A stretch of 23,219 nt of DNA from a virus: positions 1 to 23,219 of the IMG/VR virus record IMGVR_UViG_3300029990_000054. One strand, given 5' to 3'. The notes under the pieces are model-generated. The model saw nothing but the letters and a program-made list of their open reading frames with translations. It was not told the DNA's origin and made no database searches. This document shows, piece by piece, positions 5,878 through 12,462 of this stretch. Position 1 is the stretch's first letter, and the number at the start of each line of letters is the position of its first letter. The position numbers and the translations under genes were made by a program.

Positions 5878-6464
5878 GCGCGCTCTCCCAACTTGGCTAC
5901 GCGGGCGGACTCGTATTCGCTCGGCAAAATCTCCACCGCGCCGCTGATCCAGCCGGACGTTGGTTTGCCGGCTGCGACGTTGGCTTCGTGCTGGGCCTGG
6001 TTGATATCGAAACCGAGGCAGAAGTAGGCCACGCCTTGGTGCTCGAACTTGATACCGCCGCAGAGCATCAGGTTGCCGGTGTTCACATTCAGCCGATCCC
6101 AGTAGCCATGGGTGTCCAGGCGAGGCGGGCAGTGTTCCTTCCACAACTCGCGCAGGCGCTCGTGCTCGGCTCGAATAGCTGCGCGCTGCTCCTTGGTGAT
6201 GCCCTTGGGTGGCACTGCCTGTTGGCGGAGGCTGCGGTAGCCGTACTCGTCAGGACGGCACCAGTGGACGTCCAGTTCGCGGCTGGCGGACAGCTTCACG
6301 CCACCGGCGAAGTGCGAAGTGATGTCGCGCATCGGGGCGATGGCTCCGCCGAACAGCTTACCCAGCTCGGCCAGCTGCTCATTGAGCAGGTCTTTTGCCT
6401 GGTAGAACTCCCGGACGATGGCCGCCACTTCGGGGGCTTCGGACATGTAGAAGTAGTTCTGCAT
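5874..6464 (-). CDS. Unknown phage protein, 196 aa
   Basis: The protein begins MQNYFYMSEAPEVAAIVREF, has a helical first third (FYQAKDLLNEQLAELGKLFG), a basic/charged helix in the middle (TKEQRAAIRAEHERLRELWK) and a conserved-looking C-terminal part (DRLNVNTGNLMLCGGIKFEH, then AYFCLGFDINQAQ). It may be a two-domain soluble protein. No family recognised. The ATG at 6464 is placed by the repeated leader AAGGAGAAGCACC, and the gene is followed by an ATGA-coupled partner. Given its location between the helicase paralogue and the membrane protein, a role in phage DNA metabolism or host takeover is possible but unproven. Confidence 0.75.
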   Translation of the reverse strand: MQNYFYMSEAPEVAAIVREFYQAKDLLNEQLAELGKLFGGAIAPMRDITSHFAGGVKLSASRELDVHWCRPDEYGYRSLRQQAVPPKGITKEQRAAIRAEHERLRELWKEHCPPRLDTHGYWDRLNVNTGNLMLCGGIKFEHQGVAYFCLGFDINQAQHEANVAAGKPTSGWISGAVEILPSEYESARVAKLGERA

Positions 6465-6486
6465 GGTGCTTCTCCTTGGGTTGGTG

Positions 6487-6508
6487 CCCAGGCGTTGCCG
6501 CGCCTGGG
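6487..6508 (-). promoter_or_regulatory. Leader stem-loop 3 (CGGCAA hexaloop) before the 196-aa gene
   Basis: CCCAGGCG-CGGCAA-CGCCTGGG is a perfect 8-bp stem with the same loop as copies 1, 4 and 5 but a different stem sequence. It is positioned between the stop of the helicase paralogue (6522) and the shared Shine-Dalgarno leader. Confidence 0.72.
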
Positions 6509-6521
6509 TGGGGGTTCAGGC

Positions 6522-7313
6522 CTATTCGGTAATCAGGCACATGGCTGCAATTTCGATGTGAGCGTCTTCGCGGGCTTCCGTAGGCAGAACGAACAGGTCA
6601 TCCAGGACGCCGAGCAGTGCGTGTAACTGGGCGTGGTTGAACGCGGCTCGCTTGTTGTCGTGCGGCTCTACGAAGTAGGCGGTTGTGTGTTGCAGCAGGC
6701 CTCCCAAGCGTTCGCCAGCAGCCTTGAAGGTGTCGTAGAGGTAGAGGCCGCCGGTGTTGTGCATGTCGAGCAGGTCTCGCAGGGCCTGAGCGGATTCTTC
6801 GGTGCGTTGTGAGTGATCAAGCTCAACGAACACGAAGCGGGAGCGCAGTGCGTCCGATAGCGGCGGATTGCCGACGATGACCAGAGCGCCGCGAAACTTC
6901 ACGTCTTCTACCGGGGCTCCGGCGCTGCGAAAGCTCATGCGCTCGCCGGTGAAGCAGGTTTTCAGCGCATCCCAGTCAAACGGCTCGCCGGCCCCTTGCC
7001 GGTCGGGCTCCTCGATTACTACAGGCATATCCACCGCGTTGTGCACGCTGCGCATCACGGCCGTCCTGGTGCTGTGCGCGAGATTGATGGTGTGGCTCCG
7101 CTCGGATCCGAGCAGCTTCCACAGCACTGACAGGATCAAGCTGCTATGGGCTGAGCAGGTGCCGGTCACTTCGAGACACGGGTAGCTGCGCTGCGCGGCA
7201 CGGATGCGCTCCGCGTGCAGCGCGCCCAGCCACCAAGCCAGGACAACCAGGCCCTTGGCGCCGAAGGCGGTGATGAAGAGGTTTATCCATTTCGGGGTTT
7301 GTCTCGGTTGCAT
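6522..7313 (-). CDS. Walker-A-degenerate paralogue of the phage helicase domain
   Basis: A 263-aa protein that aligns with residues ~530 onward of the toprim primase-helicase encoded just upstream. Shared blocks include VVLAWWLGAL-x-AE-x-IR, the segment around the nucleotide site (LE-x-x-G...LWK), PVV-(L/I)-x-E and FDWD-x-LKT. In the primase-helicase the P-loop reads GEAGAGKTT; here the aligned bases encode GTCSAHSSL (residues 51-59), so the catalytic lysine is Ser57 and two P-loop glycines are Ser and His. ATP hydrolysis is therefore unlikely. The frame is intact, uses the shared stem-loop leader and is not obviously decaying, which suggests a retained regulatory or structural role, for example as an inactive subunit in the helicase ring. 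The N-terminal primase and toprim parts are absent. Confidence 0.8.
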   Translation of the reverse strand: MQPRQTPKWINLFITAFGAKGLVVLAWWLGALHAERIRAAQRSYPCLEVTGTCSAHSSLILSVLWKLLGSERSHTINLAHSTRTAVMRSVHNAVDMPVVIEEPDRQGAGEPFDWDALKTCFTGERMSFRSAGAPVEDVKFRGALVIVGNPPLSDALRSRFVFVELDHSQRTEESAQALRDLLDMHNTGGLYLYDTFKAAGERLGGLLQHTTAYFVEPHDNKRAAFNHAQLHALLGVLDDLFVLPTEAREDAHIEIAAMCLITE

Positions 7314-7335
7314 GATTCTTCTCCTTGGGTTAGTT

Positions 7336-7359
7336 GCCCGGACGTTGCCGTGTCCGGGC
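7336..7359 (-). promoter_or_regulatory. Leader stem-loop 4 (CGGCAA hexaloop) before the helicase paralogue
   Basis: GCCCGGAC/GTCCGGGC form an 8-bp stem closed at the top by an A/C mismatch around the CGGCAA loop. It lies between the stop of the 46-aa gene (7367) and the leader CCCAAGGAGAAGAATCATG, which differs from the other copies only near the start codon. Confidence 0.7.
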
Positions 7360-7366
7360 GGTTGGG

Positions 7367-7507
7367 TTAGTGCAGGACCACGGCCAGCAGGGACGGGGCG
7401 TAGTAGCCGGCCAGCACGAGGGCCAGCAGGGTCAGGCCGCTAATGGCCAGCGTGAGCAGCGTGTCGCCGCGGTTGCTCTGGTAGAAGTTGTCGTTGTCGT
7501 TTTGCAT
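7367..7507 (-). CDS. 46-aa single-span membrane peptide
   Basis: ATG at 7507 with the shared leader AAGGAGAAGCACC opens a 46-codon frame starting MQNDNDNFYQSNRGDTL, followed by one hydrophobic span (LLTLAISGLTLLALVLAGYY) and a short tail (APSLLAVVLH). The N-terminus is polar and acidic, so an N-in or N-out topology cannot be decided. Too small for routine gene callers but well supported by its leader and by stem-loops on both sides. It sits between the replicative helicase and its inactive paralogue. Function unknown; candidates include a membrane anchor for the replication proteins or a small host-envelope effector. Confidence 0.75.
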   Translation of the reverse strand: MQNDNDNFYQSNRGDTLLTLAISGLTLLALVLAGYYAPSLLAVVLH

Positions 7508-7529
7508 GGTGCTTCTCCTTGGGGTTGAA

Positions 7530-7549
7530 GCCGGCGTTGCCGCGCCGGC
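7530..7549 (-). promoter_or_regulatory. Leader stem-loop 5 (CGGCAA hexaloop) after the primase-helicase gene
   Basis: GCCGGCG-CGGCAA-CGCCGGC is a perfect 7-bp stem. It lies five bases after the primase-helicase stop codon and before the leader of the 46-aa gene. Same loop, different stem from the other copies. Confidence 0.72.
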
Positions 7550-7553
7550 GGGG

Positions 7554-10277
7554 TTACACGAGCTGGAATATCCAGCAGCGAACCGTCCTTGCCGTGCCGT
7601 GGGTGTCGACGGCGATGGCTGAGTTGATCGGTTTGTTGGTTTCCAGGAATTTGGGCGACTTGCTGGTCTTGAGCACGCGCTTGAGCTCGCTGAGGTTCGG
7701 CAGCTGCTGGCGCTTGTTGGCCGCCGTCTCGACGAACTCGTTGAGATTGATGGCGAAGAAGGCCGACTTGCGGGAGTGGTTCAGTTTGCCGCCGGTGTCG
7801 CCCAGTGGGCCGTTGAGGAACTCGACCATGTCCCAGAACTCACGCACGAGTGGGTGGTCGGCGTTGATGGCCTCCTGACGTTCCTGGGCCATGCGTTCCA
7901 CCTCGGCATGCACCAGGGCCGCGCGCTCGTCGCTCAGCGGGACGACCAACTGCAGGGCGTCCACCAAGCTGCGCAGTTGGGCGTGATTCTTGGCGATACG
8001 CACAGTGCGAATGCCCGGGAGCGCCAGGAGCTGCTGCTCGTAGCCGGAGGTACGCTCGTCCAGCAGGCTGAGGACCTTTGCCTCGGGCTGCAGCGCCTTG
8101 ATCATGAAACCGCTGAGCTGTTCCACCGGCATGCGCTCCAGCTGCTCGGCGAACAGCTTGGTTTCCGGTGTCTGGTGTTCACGTGTCAGGTGCACATGAC
8201 CCAGGCGCTGGAGGATCGGCTCTGAGGCGTTGACCGCGTTGTTCTGGGCGATCAGCAGGGCGGCCCGGAACGGCGGTTCGCGGGTGTCGTTGCCGTTGTT
8301 CTTCACGCCAGTGGAGCGCACGCTGCGGCCGTTGTAGGCGGTCTTGAGTTCGTCCCAGTCGAAGTGCTTCACCGGGGCGCCTTCCTTCTGCTCGCGCTCG
8401 GACTCGATCAGCACGACCGGCAGGTTGCCGACTTGGGCGAAGTTCCGCGCACGGCTGGCAGGGGTGGCCTTAGACGGGTCGAAACCTTCATATTCAACGC
8501 GCCCGGTGGTTTTCCAGAGCAGTTCCACCAGAGTGGTCTTGCCGGCACCGGCTTCGCCGATCAGCTCAAGGAACAGGTAGGACTTGTGAATCTGGCGGAT
8601 TTGCTCTGCATACAGGGCGCCCAGCCACCAGGCCAGCACCACAGCGCCGCGCACGCCGAAGCATTTCCAGAACAGTTCGAACCAGCCTTCGTTGTAGGCG
8701 CTGAGGTCTGGGTTGATGTGCAGCACTGGGGACTGGCTCTGCGACTTCACACTCAAATTGCCGACGTCGAAGAAGTCCTCTTCGTTGAGCTTGTGCACCT
8801 TGCCGCCGGCGATGGCCAGTTCGTTGAACACGTAGACGCCGTGTTCACGGGTGTAGCCGATCCAGTCGATGGTGTTGACGGTCTTGAGGTCGTCGAGCTG
8901 GAAGCCGAGCATGCGCTCCAACTGCTGCGCAGTGCCGGTGAACATGGCCCCATTGCACTCGTTGAGCAGGCGCTTTTTAAACTCCGGTGCGGCAGTAATC
9001 TGCGAGGCGGTGAAGGTTGTCTTGACGGCACGGCTGTCTGGTCGATCTACGCGGAAGTAGTACCAGGCCTCCTGGGTCACGTCGTTGCGCATGTAGTACA
9101 GCGCTTGGAAAGCGCAGTTGGCGATACGCACAACGGACGAGCTCTGGCGCAGGGCCTTGTCCCGACGCTGCTTGTCGCTGAGTAGCTGATCTTCCTGGCG
9201 ATCAGAGCTATCCAGCTCGCGGGTAGCGCGCTCGTACTTTTCCAGGTCAAGGTTGAACCAGTACAGACGGGAGCGGTAGGTAAAGTTGAATTCCCTGCGC
9301 TCGTCCCACTCGTACATGAGCAGGCCTTTTTCCTCGGCCGAGTCGGCCAGCAGCAGGGCGCCCTGGTGACGGGCCTCTGCAAGGTCAAGCTCGACGCGCT
9401 TGGCGCGTTCGTCGTCGCCCTCAATGAAAGCCCAGCGCTGATGCAGGTCATTCCAGTCGATCTTTTTGGCGCCGCGCTGCGGGATGACAGCGGCTTCGCA
9501 CTTGAAGCCCAGCGCGCGGGCCTCTTTGGCCCAGCGGCGCATGTTGGCCTTGGCCACCGGCTCGTTATCCAGTGCCCAGACCAGGCGCGGCAGGCGCTTG
9601 TCCGCCTCCTGGCAGGCCTTCTTGAGGGCGCGGAGCGATTCCTCGGGGAAAGGAGCGCTGCTCATCATGGAAACGGCAGGTATATCGTTGTGCAGCAGGG
9701 CGATGGCGTCGAAGATGCCCTCGACGATATACAGCTCGTCGACCTCCATTAGCGTGAACGAAGGCGGGCACCACCAGACGCCCTTGTAGCTCTCGCCCGG
9801 TTTGAAGCGGGCCTTCTGCTTGCCGAAGCGCTCGGGGCGATCGATCAGGCGCTCCCAGTAGCCCCCCTTCTCCAGGGGAAAGCGAATGGTCGCGCTGCCG
9901 GCACCAATTTCGCGGCTCCAGTAGTTCTCCTGGGTGAACCAGCCAGCGATAAGTTCGACGCGAAAGCCTCTGGCCATTTCCAGATAGGCGCGGGCAGTGG
10001 CAGTGGGGTTGTCCGCGGTTGACGGCGCCTGCTCACTCCAGTCGTTGAATAGGTCGCTGTAGATGTCCTTGACATGGACGCGGTGATTGCAGGCTTCCGG
10101 CCGGCCACAAATCAGCATCCAAGGCGAGTCATGGAAGGTGTAGAGGGTGTTTTTACCGCACTTGTGCGCCGGGCATCTGCCTTTGCGCATGTAGTTGGTG
10201 TTGGTCATGTGCTTGAGGCCGAAGTCGGACTCAAGCCGGCGCAGCACCTCTACCCGTAGTTTCTCGTGCATCGTCAT
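7554..10277 (-). CDS. Toprim primase-helicase (phage replication protein)
   Basis: A 907-aa replication protein. Residues 35-65 form a CHC2-like zinc site (CPAHKC...CGRPEACNH). A toprim domain follows at ~180-285, with the acidic residues in LYIVEGIFDA (Glu186, Asp190) and VWALDNE (Asp237). The C-terminal AAA/SF3-like motor has Walker A GEAGAGKTT at 574-582 and an acidic Walker B-like PVVLIESE. This would make RNA primers and unwind DNA at the phage origin, replacing the rolling-circle gpA of classical P2 phages. The start at 10277 has AAGG upstream; an ATG two codons later (10271) is also possible. It is the largest early gene, and a truncated, Walker-A-dead copy of its motor lies just downstream. 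Confidence 0.9.
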   Translation of the reverse strand: MTMHEKLRVEVLRRLESDFGLKHMTNTNYMRKGRCPAHKCGKNTLYTFHDSPWMLICGRPEACNHRVHVKDIYSDLFNDWSEQAPSTADNPTATARAYLEMARGFRVELIAGWFTQENYWSREIGAGSATIRFPLEKGGYWERLIDRPERFGKQKARFKPGESYKGVWWCPPSFTLMEVDELYIVEGIFDAIALLHNDIPAVSMMSSAPFPEESLRALKKACQEADKRLPRLVWALDNEPVAKANMRRWAKEARALGFKCEAAVIPQRGAKKIDWNDLHQRWAFIEGDDERAKRVELDLAEARHQGALLLADSAEEKGLLMYEWDERREFNFTYRSRLYWFNLDLEKYERATRELDSSDRQEDQLLSDKQRRDKALRQSSSVVRIANCAFQALYYMRNDVTQEAWYYFRVDRPDSRAVKTTFTASQITAAPEFKKRLLNECNGAMFTGTAQQLERMLGFQLDDLKTVNTIDWIGYTREHGVYVFNELAIAGGKVHKLNEEDFFDVGNLSVKSQSQSPVLHINPDLSAYNEGWFELFWKCFGVRGAVVLAWWLGALYAEQIRQIHKSYLFLELIGEAGAGKTTLVELLWKTTGRVEYEGFDPSKATPASRARNFAQVGNLPVVLIESEREQKEGAPVKHFDWDELKTAYNGRSVRSTGVKNNGNDTREPPFRAALLIAQNNAVNASEPILQRLGHVHLTREHQTPETKLFAEQLERMPVEQLSGFMIKALQPEAKVLSLLDERTSGYEQQLLALPGIRTVRIAKNHAQLRSLVDALQLVVPLSDERAALVHAEVERMAQERQEAINADHPLVREFWDMVEFLNGPLGDTGGKLNHSRKSAFFAINLNEFVETAANKRQQLPNLSELKRVLKTSKSPKFLETNKPINSAIAVDTHGTARTVRCWIFQLV

Positions 10278-10286
10278 GGAGTTGCC

Positions 10287-10520
10287 TTACTGATTGGCGG
10301 CAAGGGCGGCTTGCAGCGCGCCGATGGTGCGTTTGTGGCCGGCAAGGGCCGGGTAGTCGTCGAGGATGCGGTTGCTGCGCAGACCAGCCGGAACGGTGCG
10401 GTAGCGATCGTCATACCAGTGTTCGGTCATGCTCCGGCGCAGCTCGGCGCGCAGGCTGTTGAGCAGCGCTTCGGCCCAGGGCTTGGGCAGGTCCATCTGG
10501 ATCGCAACGGCGTTTTGCAT
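10287..10520 (-). CDS. Unknown small early phage protein, 77 aa
   Basis: The protein reads MQNAVAIQMDLPKPWAEALL and is mostly helical, with a basic/aromatic centre (RRSMTEHWYDDRYRTVPAG) and a final helix (HKRTIGALQAALAANQ). No family recognised. GAGG lies upstream at a normal distance from the ATG at 10520. Its TAA stop is nine bases before the start of the primase-helicase gene, so the pair is probably co-translated. Confidence 0.68.
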   Translation of the reverse strand: MQNAVAIQMDLPKPWAEALLNSLRAELRRSMTEHWYDDRYRTVPAGLRSNRILDDYPALAGHKRTIGALQAALAANQ

Positions 10521-10532
10521 GGCGCGTCCTCG

Positions 10533-10582
10533 GATTACGGGTGCAACTTCCCCAAACCCACGGGAGTGGGCCTGGGCGTTTT
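10533..10582 (-). promoter_or_regulatory. Intergenic stem-loop before the 77-aa gene
   Basis: On the minus strand CCCAC-TCCC-GTGGG forms a 5-bp stem, and flanking CCCAAA and TTTGGG can close an outer stem with an internal bulge. The loop is unrelated to the CGGCAA family. No U-run follows it, so termination is not indicated. Confidence 0.4.
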
Positions 10583-10586
10583 TGGG

Positions 10587-10940
10587 TTAGCGTGGGGCCG
10601 GGTTGGCCAGGAAACGGTGTGGTAGGTCCCGGTGCGGTACCTGGATGATCTTGTTGAAGCGGGGATCATGGAAAATGCACAGGTCCCGGCCGCTGGCCAT
10701 GTCTATGCCGATCCAGCGGCCGCTTTTGGGTGAACGCTCAGTCATGGCCAGGTGGACGAGGCGGTCGGCCATGAATACGGGCACGTCCCACACTCCAACC
10801 AGGTGGTCGACGGTGCGGTCGAACAGACTGTCGTCGTGCAGGTGTTCCTGCTGGTGGCGTTCGATGAAGGCAGCAGCGTTGCTCTGCATGACGGTGCGGT
10901 AGTCGTTGAGCTGCGGGGCGGTGAACTGGACGAGTTCCAT
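10587..10940 (-). CDS. Unknown early phage protein, 117 aa
   Basis: Starts MELVQFTAPQLNDYRTVMQS, has a helical, His-rich middle (AAFIERHQQEHLHDDSLFDR) and a C-terminal part reading GRWIGIDMASGRDLCIFHDP. I do not recognise the family. The ATG at 10940 is four bases after the stop of the Ogr-like gene (10944), so it is translated directly after it. No membrane segment. A cytoplasmic accessory role in the early programme is all that can be inferred. Confidence 0.7.
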   Translation of the reverse strand: MELVQFTAPQLNDYRTVMQSNAAAFIERHQQEHLHDDSLFDRTVDHLVGVWDVPVFMADRLVHLAMTERSPKSGRWIGIDMASGRDLCIFHDPRFNKIIQVPHRDLPHRFLANPAPR

Positions 10941-10943
10941 GGC

Positions 10944-11246
10944 TTAGGCCTCCAGGACAGCGAGCATGTCGAGCTGGTTGGTTTTCTCTGCGCTGTCGCG
11001 GATGGCCTGCATTCGCTTGACCGAAGGTGCGACGGGGAGGCGGACACGGGGCCGGTCCAGACCTGACGTGGTCAACTCGTACTCCCAGGACAGCGAGCCG
11101 CCATAAGTCGCGCCGCAGCCCAAGTTGGTGCATTCGCCGTACATGGTTTTAAAGATGGGCGTCTGCTCTTCCGAATTGCGGATGCGCATCCTGCTGCCGC
11201 AGGCCGGACACAGACACTTGTAACCGCCGCCGTGATTGGTGCTCAT
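10944..11246 (-). CDS. ogr: Ogr/Delta-type zinc-finger late-transcription activator
   Basis: A 100-aa protein with the Ogr/Delta zinc-finger layout: C13-P-x-C16 (CPACGSRMRIRNS), then C39 and C44 in YGECTNLGCGATYGGSLSWE. In P2-group phages this small activator binds TGT-N12-ACA dyads near -55 of late promoters and contacts the RNA polymerase alpha subunit to turn on head, tail and lysis genes. P2 encodes ogr after gene D; here it sits in the leftward early operon. The start at 11246 has a GGGGGAG Shine-Dalgarno; an upstream in-frame extension crosses two hairpins and is rejected. The C-terminal ~30 residues are longer than P2 Ogr (72 aa). A probable target dyad lies upstream of FI. Confidence 0.85.
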   Translation of the reverse strand: MSTNHGGGYKCLCPACGSRMRIRNSEEQTPIFKTMYGECTNLGCGATYGGSLSWEYELTTSGLDRPRVRLPVAPSVKRMQAIRDSAEKTNQLDMLAVLEA

Positions 11247-11259
11247 GAACTCTCCCCCT

Positions 11260-11311
11260 GCCGCCAGTGCGGCATTGGCCGAAGCCGAAAAATTGCGACG
11301 CCTCGTGCGTC
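11260..11311 (-). terminator. Two hairpins before the ogr-like gene (weak attenuator candidate)
   Basis: On the minus strand GACGC-ACGAG-GCGTC (11311-11297) is followed by GCAATTTTT, a weak intrinsic-terminator pattern. A second hairpin, GCCGC-ACTG-GCGGC (11273-11260), sits just before the ogr Shine-Dalgarno. Together they could limit read-through or translation of the late activator until it is needed. Stems are only five base pairs. Confidence 0.4.
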
Positions 11312-11316
11312 TGTTG

Positions 11317-11796
11317 CTATTCCTGGTTGCCCGGATTTTTCCGGTGCAACGTGATAACGGCCCCCACCTCGGCATGCCGGGCGGCGATGTGCGCGCGGTG
11401 GGCAGCGATGATGTCGCCGAGCTCGGCCTCGTCTAGGCGGCCATCGGCCAAGGCCTTGGCAATGATCTGGTCGACCCGGCCCTCGGCCACGTCGGTGACC
11501 AAAGAGCGCTGGTACAGGTCCAGGTTGTCGAGCGGGGTGTCGTCTGGCATTGGGACGAAAACGCCCCCGTAGAGGCCGGACACGTAGTCGGGCAGGAAGC
11601 TGGTACCGCCTACCCGTTCCAGCTGGCGAACCTGCTCGTCGGTCAGCGGGCGATGGCCGGTGTTCTCGTACAGCTTGTTGTCAAACTGTTTGAGGTCCAG
11701 CCCCAAGTGGGCGGCGGCGCACTCGCGGCCGCCCGGGAAGGCGGCGACGGCGGCCATCACGGCCTTGCGGCGGCTATCAAGAATTGGGCGGGTCAT
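11317..11796 (-). CDS. YmfL-like phage regulatory protein
   Basis: A 159-aa protein, MTRPILDSRRKAVMAAVAAF onward. The sequence FPGGRECAAAHLGLDLKQFD, then NKLYE, and further on GGTSFLPDYVSGLYGGVFVP match the pattern of YmfL-type regulators (F-P-G-G ... L-G-x-x-x-x-x-F-x-N-x-L-Y-E ... G-G-V-F-V), which occupy the CII-like position in many prophages. The N-terminal half is an HTH-like fold; the C-terminal half (ALADGRLDEAELGDIIAAHR) is helical. It is the second gene of the leftward operon, after the Cro-like gene, consistent with a role in the lysis-lysogeny choice. The ATG at 11796 has GGGAG upstream. Confidence 0.78.
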   Translation of the reverse strand: MTRPILDSRRKAVMAAVAAFPGGRECAAAHLGLDLKQFDNKLYENTGHRPLTDEQVRQLERVGGTSFLPDYVSGLYGGVFVPMPDDTPLDNLDLYQRSLVTDVAEGRVDQIIAKALADGRLDEAELGDIIAAHRAHIAARHAEVGAVITLHRKNPGNQE

Positions 11797-11825
11797 GTTC
11801 TCGTTTTCTCCCTGAGCCAGCCGCA

Positions 11826-12038
11826 CTATCGTGCGACCGTGCCCTCCTTGATGCCGAGCAGGACGGCGGCGCGATGAGACTCTCCGCGCAGACATTTCTT
11901 CTGGCCATTGAGCACGGCGTAGACGGTGGAGGGGGACAGGCTGTTTTGCTCGGCCCATTCCTTGGCACTGAGTCCCTGCTTGCTGATCAGGGTTCGTGCC
12001 TTTTCTCGCGCTTGCTCGGTGGGGTATCCGTTCGGCAT
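11826..12038 (-). CDS. Cro-like DNA-binding protein (BcepMu gp16 family)
   Basis: A 70-aa HTH protein with LSAKEWAEQNSLSPSTVYAV then LNGQKKCLRGESHRAAVLLG. The S-x-x-x-W-A-x-x-x-x-L-S-x-x-x-V-Y-x-V-L-x-G and C-x-R-G-x-S-H-x-x-A-V-L-L-G-x-K pattern matches the BcepMu gp16 family of phage DNA-binding proteins. As the first gene of the leftward operon, divergent from the repressor, it occupies the position of Cro, Cox or Apl. It probably binds the control region, perhaps the tandem repeats in its own leader. Start is the ATG at 12038; a longer frame reaching 12224 would cross the promoter and is rejected. Confidence 0.82.
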   Translation of the reverse strand: MPNGYPTEQAREKARTLISKQGLSAKEWAEQNSLSPSTVYAVLNGQKKCLRGESHRAAVLLGIKEGTVAR

Positions 12039-12046
12039 AGTTCCGT

Positions 12047-12066
12047 TTCGTGTGATTTCGTGTGAT
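12047..12066. repeat. Perfect tandem 10-bp repeat in the early leader
   Basis: TTCGTGTGAT occurs twice head to tail (12047-12056, 12057-12066). It lies between the expected start of the leftward transcript (about 12070) and the Cro-like start codon. The position suits a binding site for the Cro-like protein (P2 Cox uses direct repeats) or an RNA-level signal. Function not demonstrated. Confidence 0.55.
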
Positions 12067-12075
12067 GACGAGCAA

Positions 12076-12104
12076 AGATTATTCAACGAATGTTGAACTG
12101 TCAA
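12076..12104 (-). promoter_or_regulatory. Leftward early promoter
   Basis: On the minus strand TTGACA (12104-12099) and TAATCT (12081-12076) are separated by exactly 17 bases, a strong sigma-70 promoter. It reads into the Cro-like gene and the long leftward early operon. Its whole spacer is occupied by a perfect dyad, so a bound repressor would occlude polymerase. Confidence 0.85.
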
Positions 12105-12128
12105 CGCCATATGGAGCGTTTTGTTGAA
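12082..12128. promoter_or_regulatory. Candidate repressor operators
   Basis: TTCAAC-GAAT-GTTGAA (12082-12097) is a perfect dyad inside the early promoter spacer. A second, overlapping dyad GTTGA-ACTG-TCAAC (12092-12105) covers the -35 side. A further GTTGAA half-site (12123-12128) overlaps the repressor start codon, which would allow autorepression. Which protein binds is inferred from the geometry. Confidence 0.65.
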
Positions 12129-12450
12129 TATTGGTGAGCGTTTGAAAGAGGAAAGAAAGCGCCTCGGTCTGAACCAGACAGAGTTCGCTGTGCTGCTGGG
12201 TGCCTCTAAGACGTCGCAGTTCAACTACGAGAAAGGTGACCGGAGCCCAGATGCAACATATCTGGCGGCAGCTGCTGAGCAGGGTGTCGATGTGTTCTAC
12301 GTCCTAACTGGTCAAAGGGTTCCGCAGCCTGCCGACAGCATCAGCGCCCGGGAAGCCACATTGCTGGGTTACTTCCGGCAACTGCCCGAGGGCGAGCAGT
12401 CCAACCTGGTGCGTACGGCGTCTGCGCTGGCCGCGACCCTCGATCAATAG
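12124..12450 (+). CDS. XRE-family phage repressor (short, CI/C-like)
   Basis: A 108-aa protein: NIGERLKEERKRLGLNQTEF, then an HTH (AVLLGASKTSQFNYEKGDRS) and the segment AAAAEQGVDVFYVLTGQR typical of XRE phage repressors. It is divergent from the Cro-like gene. There is no S24 peptidase domain and no Ala-Gly cleavage context, so, as with the P2 C repressor, RecA-stimulated self-cleavage is not expected; derepression would need an antirepressor or zygotic induction. The start is TTG: GGAG at 12113-12116 is seven bases before the TTG at 12124 (four before the alternative TTG at 12121), and relatives usually begin M-N-I-G-E-R-L. The weak start codon would keep repressor levels low. Confidence 0.85.
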   Translation: MNIGERLKEERKRLGLNQTEFAVLLGASKTSQFNYEKGDRSPDATYLAAAAEQGVDVFYVLTGQRVPQPADSISAREATLLGYFRQLPEGEQSNLVRTASALAATLDQ

Positions 12451-12462
12451 CGAGGTGCTGTG

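Noticed and set aside
4436-7549. The CGGCAA stem-loops as ordinary intrinsic terminators
   Set aside because: None is followed by a U-run, and each is followed within a few bases by a strong ribosome-binding site for the next gene.
12124-12450. LexA-type, SOS-cleavable repressor
   Set aside because: The protein ends after ~108 residues with no S24 peptidase domain or catalytic Ser/Lys pair.
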